From SZUA-430 sp964646885 (GTDB lineage Bacteria; Pseudomonadota; Alphaproteobacteria; Micropepsales; Micropepsaceae): DNA of 20,019 nucleotides. Shown in pieces: positions 7,724-14,499 of this stretch. Position numbers and translations under genes: made by a program. The notes under the pieces were generated by a model, which saw only the letters and a program-made list of their open reading frames with translations, was not told the DNA's origin and did no database searches. The stretch is taken from NCBI GenBank assembly GCA_964646885.1, contig CAZYFM010000059.1:1-20019 (forward strand). The letters are read 5' to 3'. The stretch's first letter is position 1, and each line of letters begins with the position of its first letter.

Positions 7724-8710
7724 ATGAGCTTCACAAACGTTGAACGCATCGAACCGCGCCTGAACCGGTCACAGCTGTTTGTTCCAGGCGTCCGTCCGGC
7801 CTTGTTCGAAAAGGCCGCCACTTCGGATGCAGATGTCATCTGCCTCGACCTGGAAGACAGTGTTGCGCCGGCCGACAAGCCGCAGGCGCGCGCGAACATC
7901 ATCCAGGCGCTGAAGACCGTCAATTTCGGCAGCAAGTCCATCTCCGTGCGCATCAACGGGCTTGATACGGCGTGGTGCTACCGCGACGTGATCGACATCG
8001 TGGAGCAGGCCGGCGAGCGCCTCGACCTGATCATGATCCCGAAGGTTGGCGTCGCCGCCGACATCTATGCGATCGACATGCTGATCTCGCAGGCCGAGAT
8101 GGCTGTCGGGCGCAAGAAGAAGATCAAGCTCGAGGTCATCATCGAGAGCGTGCTGGGCCTCAACAACATCGAATCGATTGCCGGTGCCTCGAAGCGCCTG
8201 GAGTCGCTGCACTTCGGATCGGCCGACTATGCGGCCTCGGCCGGCATGCGGACGACGAACATTGGCGGCCCGAACAAGGACTATGTCGTCCTGACCGACA
8301 AGAACGCGGCCGGCGCGCGCGATACGCACTGGTCGGACCTCTGGCATTACGCAACGGTGCGCATGGTTGCGGCCGCGCGTGCGCATGGCCTTCGTCCGAT
8401 CGATGGGCCGTTCGGCGACTATTCCGACGCCGATGGTTTCCTCGCGCAGGCGCGCCGCTCGGCCGTCATGGGCTGCGAGGGCAAGTGGGCGATCCACCCT
8501 TCGCAGGTGTCGCTCGCCAACCAGGTCTTCACGCCGCCGGCTGATGAAGTCGAGCGCGCCGAAGCCATCCTGAAGGCCATGCAGGAAGGTACCGAGAAAG
8601 GCATGGGCGCCGTCGCCCTTAACGGAAAGCTTATTGATTTGGCCTCTATTCGACAGGCTGAGGTCATTGTGGGTCAGATGAAGATGATCCGCGAACGGAC
8701 CAAGAGCTAG
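7724..8710 (+). CDS. mcl1: L-malyl-CoA/beta-methylmalyl-CoA lyase (CitE-like)
   Basis: This 328-residue enzyme of the HpcH/HpaI-CitE superfamily closely resembles Rhodobacter-type Mcl1, as recalled from the family. Mcl1 reversibly cleaves L-malyl-CoA to acetyl-CoA and glyoxylate and beta-methylmalyl-CoA to propionyl-CoA and glyoxylate, a step of the ethylmalonyl-CoA pathway of acetate assimilation. Visible features are NRSQLFVPGVRPALFEKAA near the N-terminus, LDLEDSVAP at 41-49, SVRINGLDT with R76, EVIIES with E141, SADYAAS with D168 (arginine and Mg-binding acids), GPFGDYSD at 228-235 and GKWAIHPSQ near the end. Other CitE-like lyases are possible, but Mcl1 fits best over the full length. 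kup follows after 28 bases. The remaining pathway genes are not in the window. Confidence 0.88.
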   Translation: MSFTNVERIEPRLNRSQLFVPGVRPALFEKAATSDADVICLDLEDSVAPADKPQARANIIQALKTVNFGSKSISVRINGLDTAWCYRDVIDIVEQAGERLDLIMIPKVGVAADIYAIDMLISQAEMAVGRKKKIKLEVIIESVLGLNNIESIAGASKRLESLHFGSADYAASAGMRTTNIGGPNKDYVVLTDKNAAGARDTHWSDLWHYATVRMVAAARAHGLRPIDGPFGDYSDADGFLAQARRSAVMGCEGKWAIHPSQVSLANQVFTPPADEVERAEAILKAMQEGTEKGMGAVALNGKLIDLASIRQAEVIVGQMKMIRERTKS

Positions 8711-8738
8711 CGTCCCCGCCTGCGCCAACGAAGCTCCG

Positions 8739-10622
8739 ATGGAAACTGTCCATAAAGACCCCAAGCATCACGCCATGCGTCAGCGCACGCTGGCGTTCGC
8801 GGCGCTTGGCGTCGTGTTCGGGGACATCGGAACCAGCCCGCTCTACATGATGAAGGAGACGTTCGGCGCCTCCGGCGGCATGGCGCTCAACGAGGGGGCC
8901 GTCTACGGCGTGCTCTCGCTGGCGTTCTGGTCGCTCATGATCATCGTGTCGATCAAGTACTGCGCCTTCATCATGCGTGCCGACAACAAGGGCGAAGGTG
9001 GCGTGCTGTCGCTGGCCTCGCTGGCGCTGCGTACGGGGCATGCGGCCCCGAAGCGCCGGCGCATGATCTCGATGCTGGCGCTGCTGGGGCTTGCGCTGTT
9101 CTACGGCGATGCGCTGATCACGCCTTCCACGTCGGTGCTTTCGGCCGTCGAGGGCCTTTCGGGGTCCAAGGAATTCAAGCCCTATGTCGTGCCCATCGCG
9201 ACGGTCATCCTGATCTCCCTCTTCCTCTTCCAGAGCCGTGGCACGCATGGCGTGTCGAAGTTCTTTGGTCCGGTGATGGTGCTGTGGTTTGGCACCATCG
9301 GGTTCCTGGGTTTCCTGCAGATCCTGCAGAGGCCCGAAATCCTGATCTCGATGATGCCGACCTATGCCATCGAGCTTGCAGCCGAGCAGCCCTGGATCGC
9401 CTTCGTGGCGCTGGGCTCGATAGTGCTGTGCGTGACCGGCGCCGAGGCGCTCTATGCGGACATGGGACACTTCGGCAAGGGTCCGATCCGCATGGCGTGG
9501 GCCGGCGTTTCGATCTGCCTGCTGTGCTCGTATTTCGGGCAGGGCGCGTTGCTCCTGTCGTCGCCCGGATCGCTCGAGAACCTGTTCTTCAAGATGGCGC
9601 CGGACTGGGCGCTGTTCCCGATGGTGGGCCTTGCGACCTGTGCCACGGTGATTGCCAGCCAGGCCGTCATCTCGGGCGTCTTCTCGCTGACGCGCCAGGC
9701 GATCCAGCTCGGCTACCTGCCGCGCATGGACATCAAGCATACCTCCGCCACCGAGATGGGGCAGATCTACATCCCTCAGATCAACTGGATGCTGATGATT
9801 GGCGTGGCCATCATCGTCATTTCGTTTGGCAGTGCCAGCGCCCTGACGCACGCCTACGGCCTGGCCGTGACCGGCGCCATGACGATCGACACGATCCTTG
9901 CTGCCATCGTCGCGCGCTGGCTGTGGGGCTGGAGCCGCTGGGCGACCTATTCGGTGTTCGGCATCTTCCTGGTGGTGGACGTGCTGTTCCTCGGATCGAA
10001 CATGCTGAAGATCCCGACGGGAGGCTGGCTGCCGATCGTCGTGGCGGCCGGCGCGATGACGGTGTTCATCGTCTGGAACCGCGGCCGCGAGATCCTGGTC
10101 TCGAAGCTCTATCGCGACGCCATGCCGATCCACGAGTTCCTCGACCGCTGGGACCGCACGGTCGAGCGCGTGACCGGCACGGCCGTGTTCATGACCTCGA
10201 ACCCCGCCGTGGTGCCGACGGCCTTCCTGCACAACCTGAAGCACAATCACGTCGTGCACGAGCGCGTCGTGATCATGAAGGTCAATGTCGAGGACGTGCC
10301 GCGCGTGAACGACGCGCAGCGCATCGAGGTCGAGAAGCTCGGCAAGGGCTTCCACAAGGTGACCGTGCATCTCGGCTTCATGGAGCGTCCCGACGTGCCG
10401 CGTGCGCTTGAGCTCTGCCGGCAGTATGGCCTGTCGTTTGACCTCATGCAGACGACGTTCTTCCTCGGGCGCGAGACGCTGATCCCGGCGAACCGGTCCG
10501 AGCTGCGACGCTGGCAGGCGGCGCTCTTCATCGCGATGCAGGCGGCGGCGCTGTCGGCGACGCGATTCTTCCGCATCCCGGCGAACCGCGTCGTGGAAAT
10601 GGGAACCCAGGTCGAAATCTGA
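8739..10622 (+). CDS. kup: Low-affinity potassium transport protein Kup
   Basis: Kup (TrkD) is a proton-coupled potassium symporter of the KUP/HAK/KT family in the inner membrane. The 627-residue protein carries the family signature FGDIGTSPLY at 27-36 and FYGDALITPS at 121-130, about twelve hydrophobic helices up to roughly residue 440, and a cytoplasmic C-terminal domain. Its last residues (NRVVEMGTQVEI) match the usual family ending. The length agrees with bacterial Kup (about 620-650). I kept the first ATG; M13 (8775) is a possible alternative and lies just before the conserved LAFAALGVVFGD helix. It follows mcl1 by 28 bases and could be co-transcribed with it, though no functional link is evident. 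The 13-bp inverted repeat begins five bases after the stop. Confidence 0.96.
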   Translation: METVHKDPKHHAMRQRTLAFAALGVVFGDIGTSPLYMMKETFGASGGMALNEGAVYGVLSLAFWSLMIIVSIKYCAFIMRADNKGEGGVLSLASLALRTGHAAPKRRRMISMLALLGLALFYGDALITPSTSVLSAVEGLSGSKEFKPYVVPIATVILISLFLFQSRGTHGVSKFFGPVMVLWFGTIGFLGFLQILQRPEILISMMPTYAIELAAEQPWIAFVALGSIVLCVTGAEALYADMGHFGKGPIRMAWAGVSICLLCSYFGQGALLLSSPGSLENLFFKMAPDWALFPMVGLATCATVIASQAVISGVFSLTRQAIQLGYLPRMDIKHTSATEMGQIYIPQINWMLMIGVAIIVISFGSASALTHAYGLAVTGAMTIDTILAAIVARWLWGWSRWATYSVFGIFLVVDVLFLGSNMLKIPTGGWLPIVVAAGAMTVFIVWNRGREILVSKLYRDAMPIHEFLDRWDRTVERVTGTAVFMTSNPAVVPTAFLHNLKHNHVVHERVVIMKVNVEDVPRVNDAQRIEVEKLGKGFHKVTVHLGFMERPDVPRALELCRQYGLSFDLMQTTFFLGRETLIPANRSELRRWQAALFIAMQAAALSATRFFRIPANRVVEMGTQVEI

Positions 10623-10627
10623 CGCCT

Positions 10628-10698
10628 GGAATCCCGCGGCAATCAGCCAAATTCATCTACATGAACGCCGTTCATCCTGCATTCAGCCGCGGGATTCC
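10628..10698. repeat. Perfect 13-bp inverted repeat with nested hairpins between kup and the next gene
   Basis: GGAATCCCGCGGC at 10628-10640 and GCCGCGGGATTCC at 10686-10698 are perfect reverse complements, separated by 45 bases. Inside, ATGAAC (10661-10666) and GTTCAT (10670-10675) form a second stem with a three-base loop. TTCAT at 10652-10656 can pair with the same ATGAA, so two inner folds are mutually exclusive. No T-run follows, so it is not a standard intrinsic terminator. It may stabilise the kup mRNA end, act as a mobile palindromic repeat, or regulate the downstream gene. Confidence 0.6.
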
Positions 10699-10767
10699 AT
10701 ATCTGCGCCCGACAGCGGATGGCCCTCCAGCCCACACCGGACTGACCACCGCTTCGGGAGACGTGAA

Positions 10768-11253
10768 ATGAAGAAGTTGATCGTGTCGGCCTTTGCCGCA
10801 ATCGCCCTTCTCGCCGGTGCTGCAAGTCCTGCGCTGGCCAACCATGACAGCGGTTACGGACCGGGCTACGGCCCTGGCTATGACGGACCGCCTCCGGGCT
10901 ATGGTCCGGGTTACGGACCGGGATACGGGCCGCCTCCGGGATCCGGTTACGGACCAGGCTATGGTCCGGGCTACGGCCCGCCTCCGGGATATGGCCCGGG
11001 CTATTACGGACCAGGCTATGATCCGCGCTATGACCGCGGCGACCGCCGCCGCTGCCGCAAGGATGGCACCGCCGGTGCCGTCGTCGGTGGCATCATCGGC
11101 GGGATCATCGGCAACAATGTTGCCAATGGACGCGATCGCGGCCCGGCGACGGTTGTCGGCGCCATCATTGGCGGCGTGGCCGGCAATGCGATCGCCCGCG
11201 ACGGCTGCAAGCGCGACCGTCGCCACTACCATCGCGACGGCTATCGCTACTGA
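10768..11253 (+). CDS. Secreted Gly-Tyr-Pro repeat protein with glycine-zipper domain
   Basis: The 161-residue protein has a signal peptide (residues 1-24, cleaved after ALA) with no lipobox cysteine. Residues 28-88 are low complexity, built from GPGY and GYGPPPG units in about three near-copies. A basic segment (DRGDRRRCRKDG) then leads into a glycine-zipper region at about 100-144 (GAVVGGIIGGIIGNNVANG and VVGAIIGGVAGNAIA), typical of the glycine-zipper 2TM proteins of the outer envelope. C96 and C147 flank the zipper and might form a disulfide. The ATG is set by GGGAG at 10756-10760. The precise role is unknown; related proteins are often envelope-associated. A terminator follows at 11281. 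Confidence 0.82.
   Translation: MKKLIVSAFAAIALLAGAASPALANHDSGYGPGYGPGYDGPPPGYGPGYGPGYGPPPGSGYGPGYGPGYGPPPGYGPGYYGPGYDPRYDRGDRRRCRKDGTAGAVVGGIIGGIIGNNVANGRDRGPATVVGAIIGGVAGNAIARDGCKRDRRHYHRDGYRY
10852..11028 (+). repeat. Coding low-complexity repeat (GPGY / GYGPPPG units)
   Basis: The DNA alternates imperfect copies of ggctatggtccgg-like units, encoding runs of GPGY separated by GYGPPPG. The copies differ at third codon positions (ggc/ggt/gga, tat/tac), so the repeat is kept at the protein level. It lies inside the glycine-zipper protein and is not a CRISPR or independent element. Confidence 0.8.
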
Positions 11254-11280
11254 TTTCCTACCCATGACCTGGTGACGGTC

Positions 11281-11314
11281 AAGGCGCATCGGCTCCGGCT
11301 GGTGCGCCTTTTCA
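11281..11314 (+). terminator. Rho-independent terminator after the glycine-zipper gene
   Basis: AAGGCGCA at 11281-11288 and TGCGCCTT at 11303-11310 form a perfect 8-bp stem around a 14-base loop, followed by ttttcattt. It lies 28 bases past the stop codon of the plus-strand gene and before the convergent sigma-factor gene, which ends at 11327. Confidence 0.8.
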
Positions 11315-11326
11315 TTTGCGGGTGGG

Positions 11327-12208
11327 TCAGTGCAGGCCGAGATGCGCGAGCTTGTCGGGGTTGCGCACGATGAAGATCGCCCGGATCGCGCCATCGACGA
11401 CTTCAAGCTGCATGGTCGTCCCATAGCCCTGCGAGTCGCGGAGCCACAATGCGGGAGCGCCATTCAGCGTCACCGGCCGGATGAGCTGCGGTCCACCCTT
11501 CGAAGAGGCGATGTGGAGCACGACGCGCGCGACCTCGTCCGGCGCATTCAGCACGCGCAGGGCCGCCGGGCGCTTGCCGCCGCCATCACTGACGAGCTGA
11601 ATGTCCGGCCTGAAAAGGCTGGTCAGCTGCGTGGTGCTGTTGGACGCCACGGCGGACATGAACTGCGTGAGCAGGTGCTGGTGGACTTCCGGCCTGCTCT
11701 CAAAGCGGGGTCGTTCCTCGCGGACGCGCGTGCGGGCGCGCGAGATCACCTGGCGCACGGCCTGCTCGCTCTTGCCGAGCGTGGCGGCGATGTCGGCATA
11801 GGGGACGTCGAAGGCCTCGCGCAGGATGAAGGCGGCGCGCTCTTCGGGGCCCAGTCGTTCGAGCACGTGCAGGAGACCCAGGGACAGGTCGCCGGCCAGG
11901 CTTTCGACCTGGGTGTCCGTGCGTTCGCCGCCTTCGGGCGTCAGCACGGGCTCCGGCAGCCACGGGCCCACATAGACTTCGCGCGAGGCGCGGTTGCGGC
12001 GGATCCTGTCGATGCTGAGGCGGGTGACGACCGTCGTCAGCCAGGCTTCCGGGGACCTGAGGTCTTTCCGGTCGGCGGCCTGCCACCTGAGGAAGGCGTC
12101 CTGCACGGTGTCCTCGGCTTCGCTCCAGCGACCGAGCATGCGATAGGCCAGCGCGGTCAGGCGCGGGCGTTCGTGCTCGAAGAGGGTCGTGTGCTCGTCG
12201 CGGGTCAT
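11327..12208 (-). CDS. ECF41-type sigma factor with fused C-terminal SnoaL-like domain (SigJ-like)
   Basis: This 293-residue extracytoplasmic-function sigma factor directs RNA polymerase to its own promoter class. Sigma region 2 is at about residues 8-75 (ALAYRMLGRWSEAEDTVQDAFLRW, AWLTTVVTRLSIDRIR) and region 4 at about 108-162 (LGPEERAAFILREAFDVPYADIAATLGKSEQAVRQVISRARTRV). The linker has WLPEP at 83-87, and the C-terminal NTF2-like extension carries DGGGK at 208-212 and NPDKL at 283-287, the marks of group ECF41 as I know it. In that group the extension, not a separate anti-sigma factor, controls activity. Its ATG overlaps the stop of the AhpD-like gene as ATGA. It is the last gene of the operon, which has an ECF41-like promoter upstream. 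Confidence 0.93.
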   Translation of the reverse strand: MTRDEHTTLFEHERPRLTALAYRMLGRWSEAEDTVQDAFLRWQAADRKDLRSPEAWLTTVVTRLSIDRIRRNRASREVYVGPWLPEPVLTPEGGERTDTQVESLAGDLSLGLLHVLERLGPEERAAFILREAFDVPYADIAATLGKSEQAVRQVISRARTRVREERPRFESRPEVHQHLLTQFMSAVASNSTTQLTSLFRPDIQLVSDGGGKRPAALRVLNAPDEVARVVLHIASSKGGPQLIRPVTLNGAPALWLRDSQGYGTTMQLEVVDGAIRAIFIVRNPDKLAHLGLH

Positions 12209-12747
12209 GCTGCGTGCACTGCCGGTGTGGTTTCGCCCCCGACCATAACGCGCTCGCAGGCTTCGGCATATCCCAGGCCGCGCTTGACGGCCGGATAGAA
12301 GCGGGCGGTTGCGATGGTGAAGGCGAGTTCTGCCACGCCCCTGTCGCCCCAGGCCGCGCGCACGCGCTCCCTCAGGTCCTGCGTGGGCGTAGCGCGGGCC
12401 ACGGCGTCACCGTATCTGAAGCCGAGGGCGATGTCGGCCGGCACTTCGTCGAGGCGGCGCTGCACGAGGGCGCGCAGCACACCGGGATCGATGCCGTCCC
12501 TCAGCGCCAGGTTCACGTGGATCTGCACGCAGGGACCGCAATCCTCGACCATGGCGGCGGCAAGGCCCGCCGCGTGCCAGACGCCGGCCGGTGTCACGCG
12601 CCTTGGTCCTTCCACGGCGCGGATCAGCGAGAAGCGCCACAGACGTGACGGTGCGACGTCGCGCAGGTGCCATGCATAGTCCATGTTCACGTCGCCGAGA
12701 TAGCGGCGCGCGCCTTCCAGCAACTTGCCCAGCAGCCAGCGGTTCAT
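12205..12747 (-). CDS. AhpD/carboxymuconolactone decarboxylase-like protein
   Basis: The 180-residue product carries EDCGPCVQIH at residues 68-77, that is C70-x-x-C73-x3-H77, the redox and proton-relay pattern of the AhpD/CMD family. True carboxymuconolactone decarboxylases lack the CxxC, so a thiol-dependent peroxidase or reductase role is more likely. The ATG at 12747 is set by a strong AGGGAGG upstream (five bases spacing) and overlaps the stop of the upstream membrane-protein gene as ATGA; the in-frame extension to 12786 is not supported. CMD-like proteins are frequent partners of ECF41 sigma factors, which fits the coupled sigma gene downstream. The substrate is unknown. Confidence 0.85.
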   Translation of the reverse strand: MNRWLLGKLLEGARRYLGDVNMDYAWHLRDVAPSRLWRFSLIRAVEGPRRVTPAGVWHAAGLAAAMVEDCGPCVQIHVNLALRDGIDPGVLRALVQRRLDEVPADIALGFRYGDAVARATPTQDLRERVRAAWGDRGVAELAFTIATARFYPAVKRGLGYAEACERVMVGGETTPAVHAA

Positions 12748-13133
12748 GCGGTCCTCCCTTCGGCTACTGCGCGATACTGCAGCCAAGTGACGCCAGCCGC
12801 GATGGCGGTCGGTAGGTGGATGGCGACGAGGTCGTCGAACGTCGAGCCGTGGTGGTGACCCACGAGGCGCTCGGCCACGTGGAGGGCGGCGTGCAAGGCA
12901 AAGAACAGAGTGCCGGTGGCGCTGACCTTCCAGCCGCCGCCGAAGGCGCCCCAGACCAGCGCCAGGCCGGCGGCGAGGTAGGCAAAGCCGATGTCGCGGA
13001 CGAAGTGAAGGTTCAGGGGGCCGGTGTCAGATACACCGGGCACGGTGGCGTACCAGGCTGGCGGGTCGACCACCATGTAGATGCCGTTGCCCGCCATGAG
13101 GGCGCCGGTCAGTGTTGCGAGGATCCTGATCAT
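12744..13133 (-). CDS. Small four-helix membrane protein of the ECF41 operon
   Basis: This 129-residue protein has four likely membrane helices at about residues 3-22, 48-66, 71-91 and 103-122 (ILATLTGALMAGNGIYMVV, DIGFAYLAAGLALVWGAF, GTLFFALHAALHVAERL, LVAIHLPTAIAAGVTWL). Several histidines (LHFVRD, FALHAALH, GHHHG, AIHLP) cluster in or near the helices. It is the first gene of a three-gene operon: the ATG has AAAGGAG six bases upstream (13140-13146), and the ECF41-like promoter lies just before that. It overlaps the AhpD-like gene by ATGA. I do not recognise the family with confidence; a role linked to redox or the membrane signal of the sigma factor is inference. Confidence 0.75.
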   Translation of the reverse strand: MIRILATLTGALMAGNGIYMVVDPPAWYATVPGVSDTGPLNLHFVRDIGFAYLAAGLALVWGAFGGGWKVSATGTLFFALHAALHVAERLVGHHHGSTFDDLVAIHLPTAIAAGVTWLQYRAVAEGRTA

Positions 13134-13155
13134 GCCTGTCTCCTTTCAGGGGCAT

Positions 13156-13182
13156 GACGCAGGAGCGGTCCTGTTTGTGACG
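13156..13182 (-). promoter_or_regulatory. ECF41-like promoter upstream of the sigma-factor operon
   Basis: On the minus strand, CGTCACA (13182-13176) is followed after exactly 16 bases by CGTC (13159-13156). This resembles the bipartite ECF41 promoter motif as I recall it (TGTCACA then CGTC), with one mismatch in the first element. The ATG of the first gene is 22 bases further, with AAAGGAG in between, so the leader would be short. Autoregulation by the sigma factor is the natural inference. Confidence 0.65.
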
Positions 13183-13258
13183 CGTGACGTTAACCCATTG
13201 AATCTGAACACATATTTTCGGGTTGGCAAGGCCCGCGACCGGTGTTACCCAATTGCGC

Positions 13259-14236
13259 ATGACAACCTATCTCGATTTCGAAAAGCCGATTGCCGACCTC
13301 GAAGGCAAGATCGAAGAGCTCCGCCGCATGTCGGCGCAGGGCGAAGCCATCTCGCTTGAGGAAGAGGTCTCCAAGCTCGAGCAGAAGGCGGCGCTGCTGC
13401 TGCGCGACACCTACTCTAAGCTCACGCCCTGGCAGAAGACGCAGGTGGCGCGCCATCCGGAGCGCCCGCACTTCCTCGACTACATCCACGCCCTGTTCCA
13501 GGACTTCACGCAGCTCGGCGGCGACCGCGCCTATGCCGACGACAAGGCGATCCTGGGCGGGCTTGCCTCGTTCCGTGGCCGTTCGGTGATGGTGATCGGG
13601 CACGAGAAGGGCAACGACACGAAGTCACGCCTCAAGCACAATTTCGGCATGGCGATGCCGGATGGCTATCGCAAGGCCGTGCGCCTCATGACGATGGCCG
13701 AGCGCTTCAACATTCCTGTCGTCACGCTCGTCGATACGTCGGGTGCCTATCCGGGCCTCAGCGCCGAGGAGCGCGGGCAGGGCGAGGCGATTGCCCGCTC
13801 GACGGAACGCTGCCTGACGCTGGGCGTGCCGCTTGTGTCCGTCATCATCGGCGAAGGCGGATCGGGCGGGGCGGTGGCGCTGGCGACGGCCGACCGGGTG
13901 TTCATGCTCGAGCATTCCGTCTATTCGGTGATTTCGCCGGAAGGCTGTTCGTCGATCCTCGGCAAGTCCAAGCTGGGCGCGCCGCCGAGCTTCACGCCGC
14001 AGGATGCTGCTGTTGCCATGAAGGTGACGGCGCAGGACCTGCTGCAGCTGCGGATCATCGACTCCATCATTCCCGAGCCGGTGGGCGGTGCCCAGCGTGG
14101 CCGGGCCCAGGTGATGGAAGACACGGGCGACGTCATCGACCTTGCGCTGACTGAGCTTGAAGGTATGCCTTCGGACGCGCTGAAGAAAGCGCGCTGGGAC
14201 AAGTACCTGGCCATGGGGCGCGTCGGGCTGGCCTGA
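13259..14236 (+). CDS. accA: Acetyl-CoA carboxylase carboxyltransferase subunit alpha
   Basis: AccA pairs with AccD to form the carboxyltransferase that makes malonyl-CoA, the committed step of fatty acid synthesis. The 325-residue protein has the N-terminal coiled-coil (DFEKPIADLEGKIEELRRM), then the crotonase-like carboxyltransferase fold with LVDTSGAYPGLSAEERGQGEAIA at about 157-179, GEGGSGGA near 200-207 and ISPEGCSSI near 223-231. Length is typical. I chose the ATG at 13259 because MTTYLDFEKPI is the normal family start; an in-frame TTG at 13223 would add twelve unrelated residues. It diverges from the ECF41 operon, and two terminator-like hairpins lie downstream. Confidence 0.96.
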   Translation: MTTYLDFEKPIADLEGKIEELRRMSAQGEAISLEEEVSKLEQKAALLLRDTYSKLTPWQKTQVARHPERPHFLDYIHALFQDFTQLGGDRAYADDKAILGGLASFRGRSVMVIGHEKGNDTKSRLKHNFGMAMPDGYRKAVRLMTMAERFNIPVVTLVDTSGAYPGLSAEERGQGEAIARSTERCLTLGVPLVSVIIGEGGSGGAVALATADRVFMLEHSVYSVISPEGCSSILGKSKLGAPPSFTPQDAAVAMKVTAQDLLQLRIIDSIIPEPVGGAQRGRAQVMEDTGDVIDLALTELEGMPSDALKKARWDKYLAMGRVGLA

Positions 14237-14289
14237 CGCGCGCTTCCGGATCCTGATTTTTCCTGCCTGTCACCGAGCGATTGGAAGAT

Positions 14290-14324
14290 GACACTTCCTC
14301 CGCAGAGGTGTCTCGTTTTCTCCC
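14290..14324 (+). terminator. Terminator-like hairpin 1 after accA (weak)
   Basis: GACACTTC (14290-14297) pairs with GAGGTGTC (14305-14312), an 8-bp stem with one G-U pair and a seven-base loop, followed by tcgttttctccc. The T-run is short, so this is the weaker of two tandem hairpins. Confidence 0.45.
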
Positions 14325-14341
14325 TGTTTCAGGCCGTTTTT

Positions 14342-14381
14342 GCCGATGAAGATGACACTTTCGTCGGCCGTTTTTCATTTT
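14342..14381 (+). terminator. Rho-independent terminator after accA
   Basis: GCCGATGAAG (14342-14351) pairs with TTTCGTCGGC (14359-14368) as a ten-pair stem with two G-U pairs and a seven-base loop, followed by CGTTTTTCATTTT. It is the strongest terminator candidate between accA and the convergent stress-protein gene. Confidence 0.65.
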
Positions 14382-14499
14382 CTCCCGTTGCTGAACCTGC
14401 TGTCGGAACACCTGCGCGCCGCGTTACAGGGTTCGACAACCAACAAAGAACAATATATGAACATATTCAGAGGTACAACCTGACAGCTCGCCGCATGCG

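Larger units (their letters stand above)
14284..14386 (+). repeat. Duplicated motif downstream of accA
   Basis: GAAGATGACACTT occurs at 14284-14296 and 14348-14360. TTTTCTCCC occurs at 14316-14324 and 14378-14386, and GGCCGTTTTT at 14332-14341 and 14366-14375. The unit is thus repeated with a period of about 62-64 bases, with diverged middles. It has no open reading frame of its own. Confidence 0.65.

Noticed and set aside
7769..8764. Minus-strand open frame opposite mcl1
   Set aside because: Antisense to a full-length, well-conserved enzyme; its composition is that of a mirror frame.
8664..10370. Long minus-strand open frame (568 codons) opposite kup
   Set aside because: It is antisense to a clear kup gene; its product is low complexity (His, Arg, Asp, Gln rich), typical of the mirror frame of a GC-rich gene.
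10852..11028. CRISPR-like short repeats
   Set aside because: The units are coding GPGY repeats with no spacers and no constant repeat length.
14453..14470. AT-rich AATAT-N6-ATATT as a dif or regulator site
   Set aside because: Only five-base arms in a locally AT-rich stretch; chance is enough, and it does not match the dif consensus I know.
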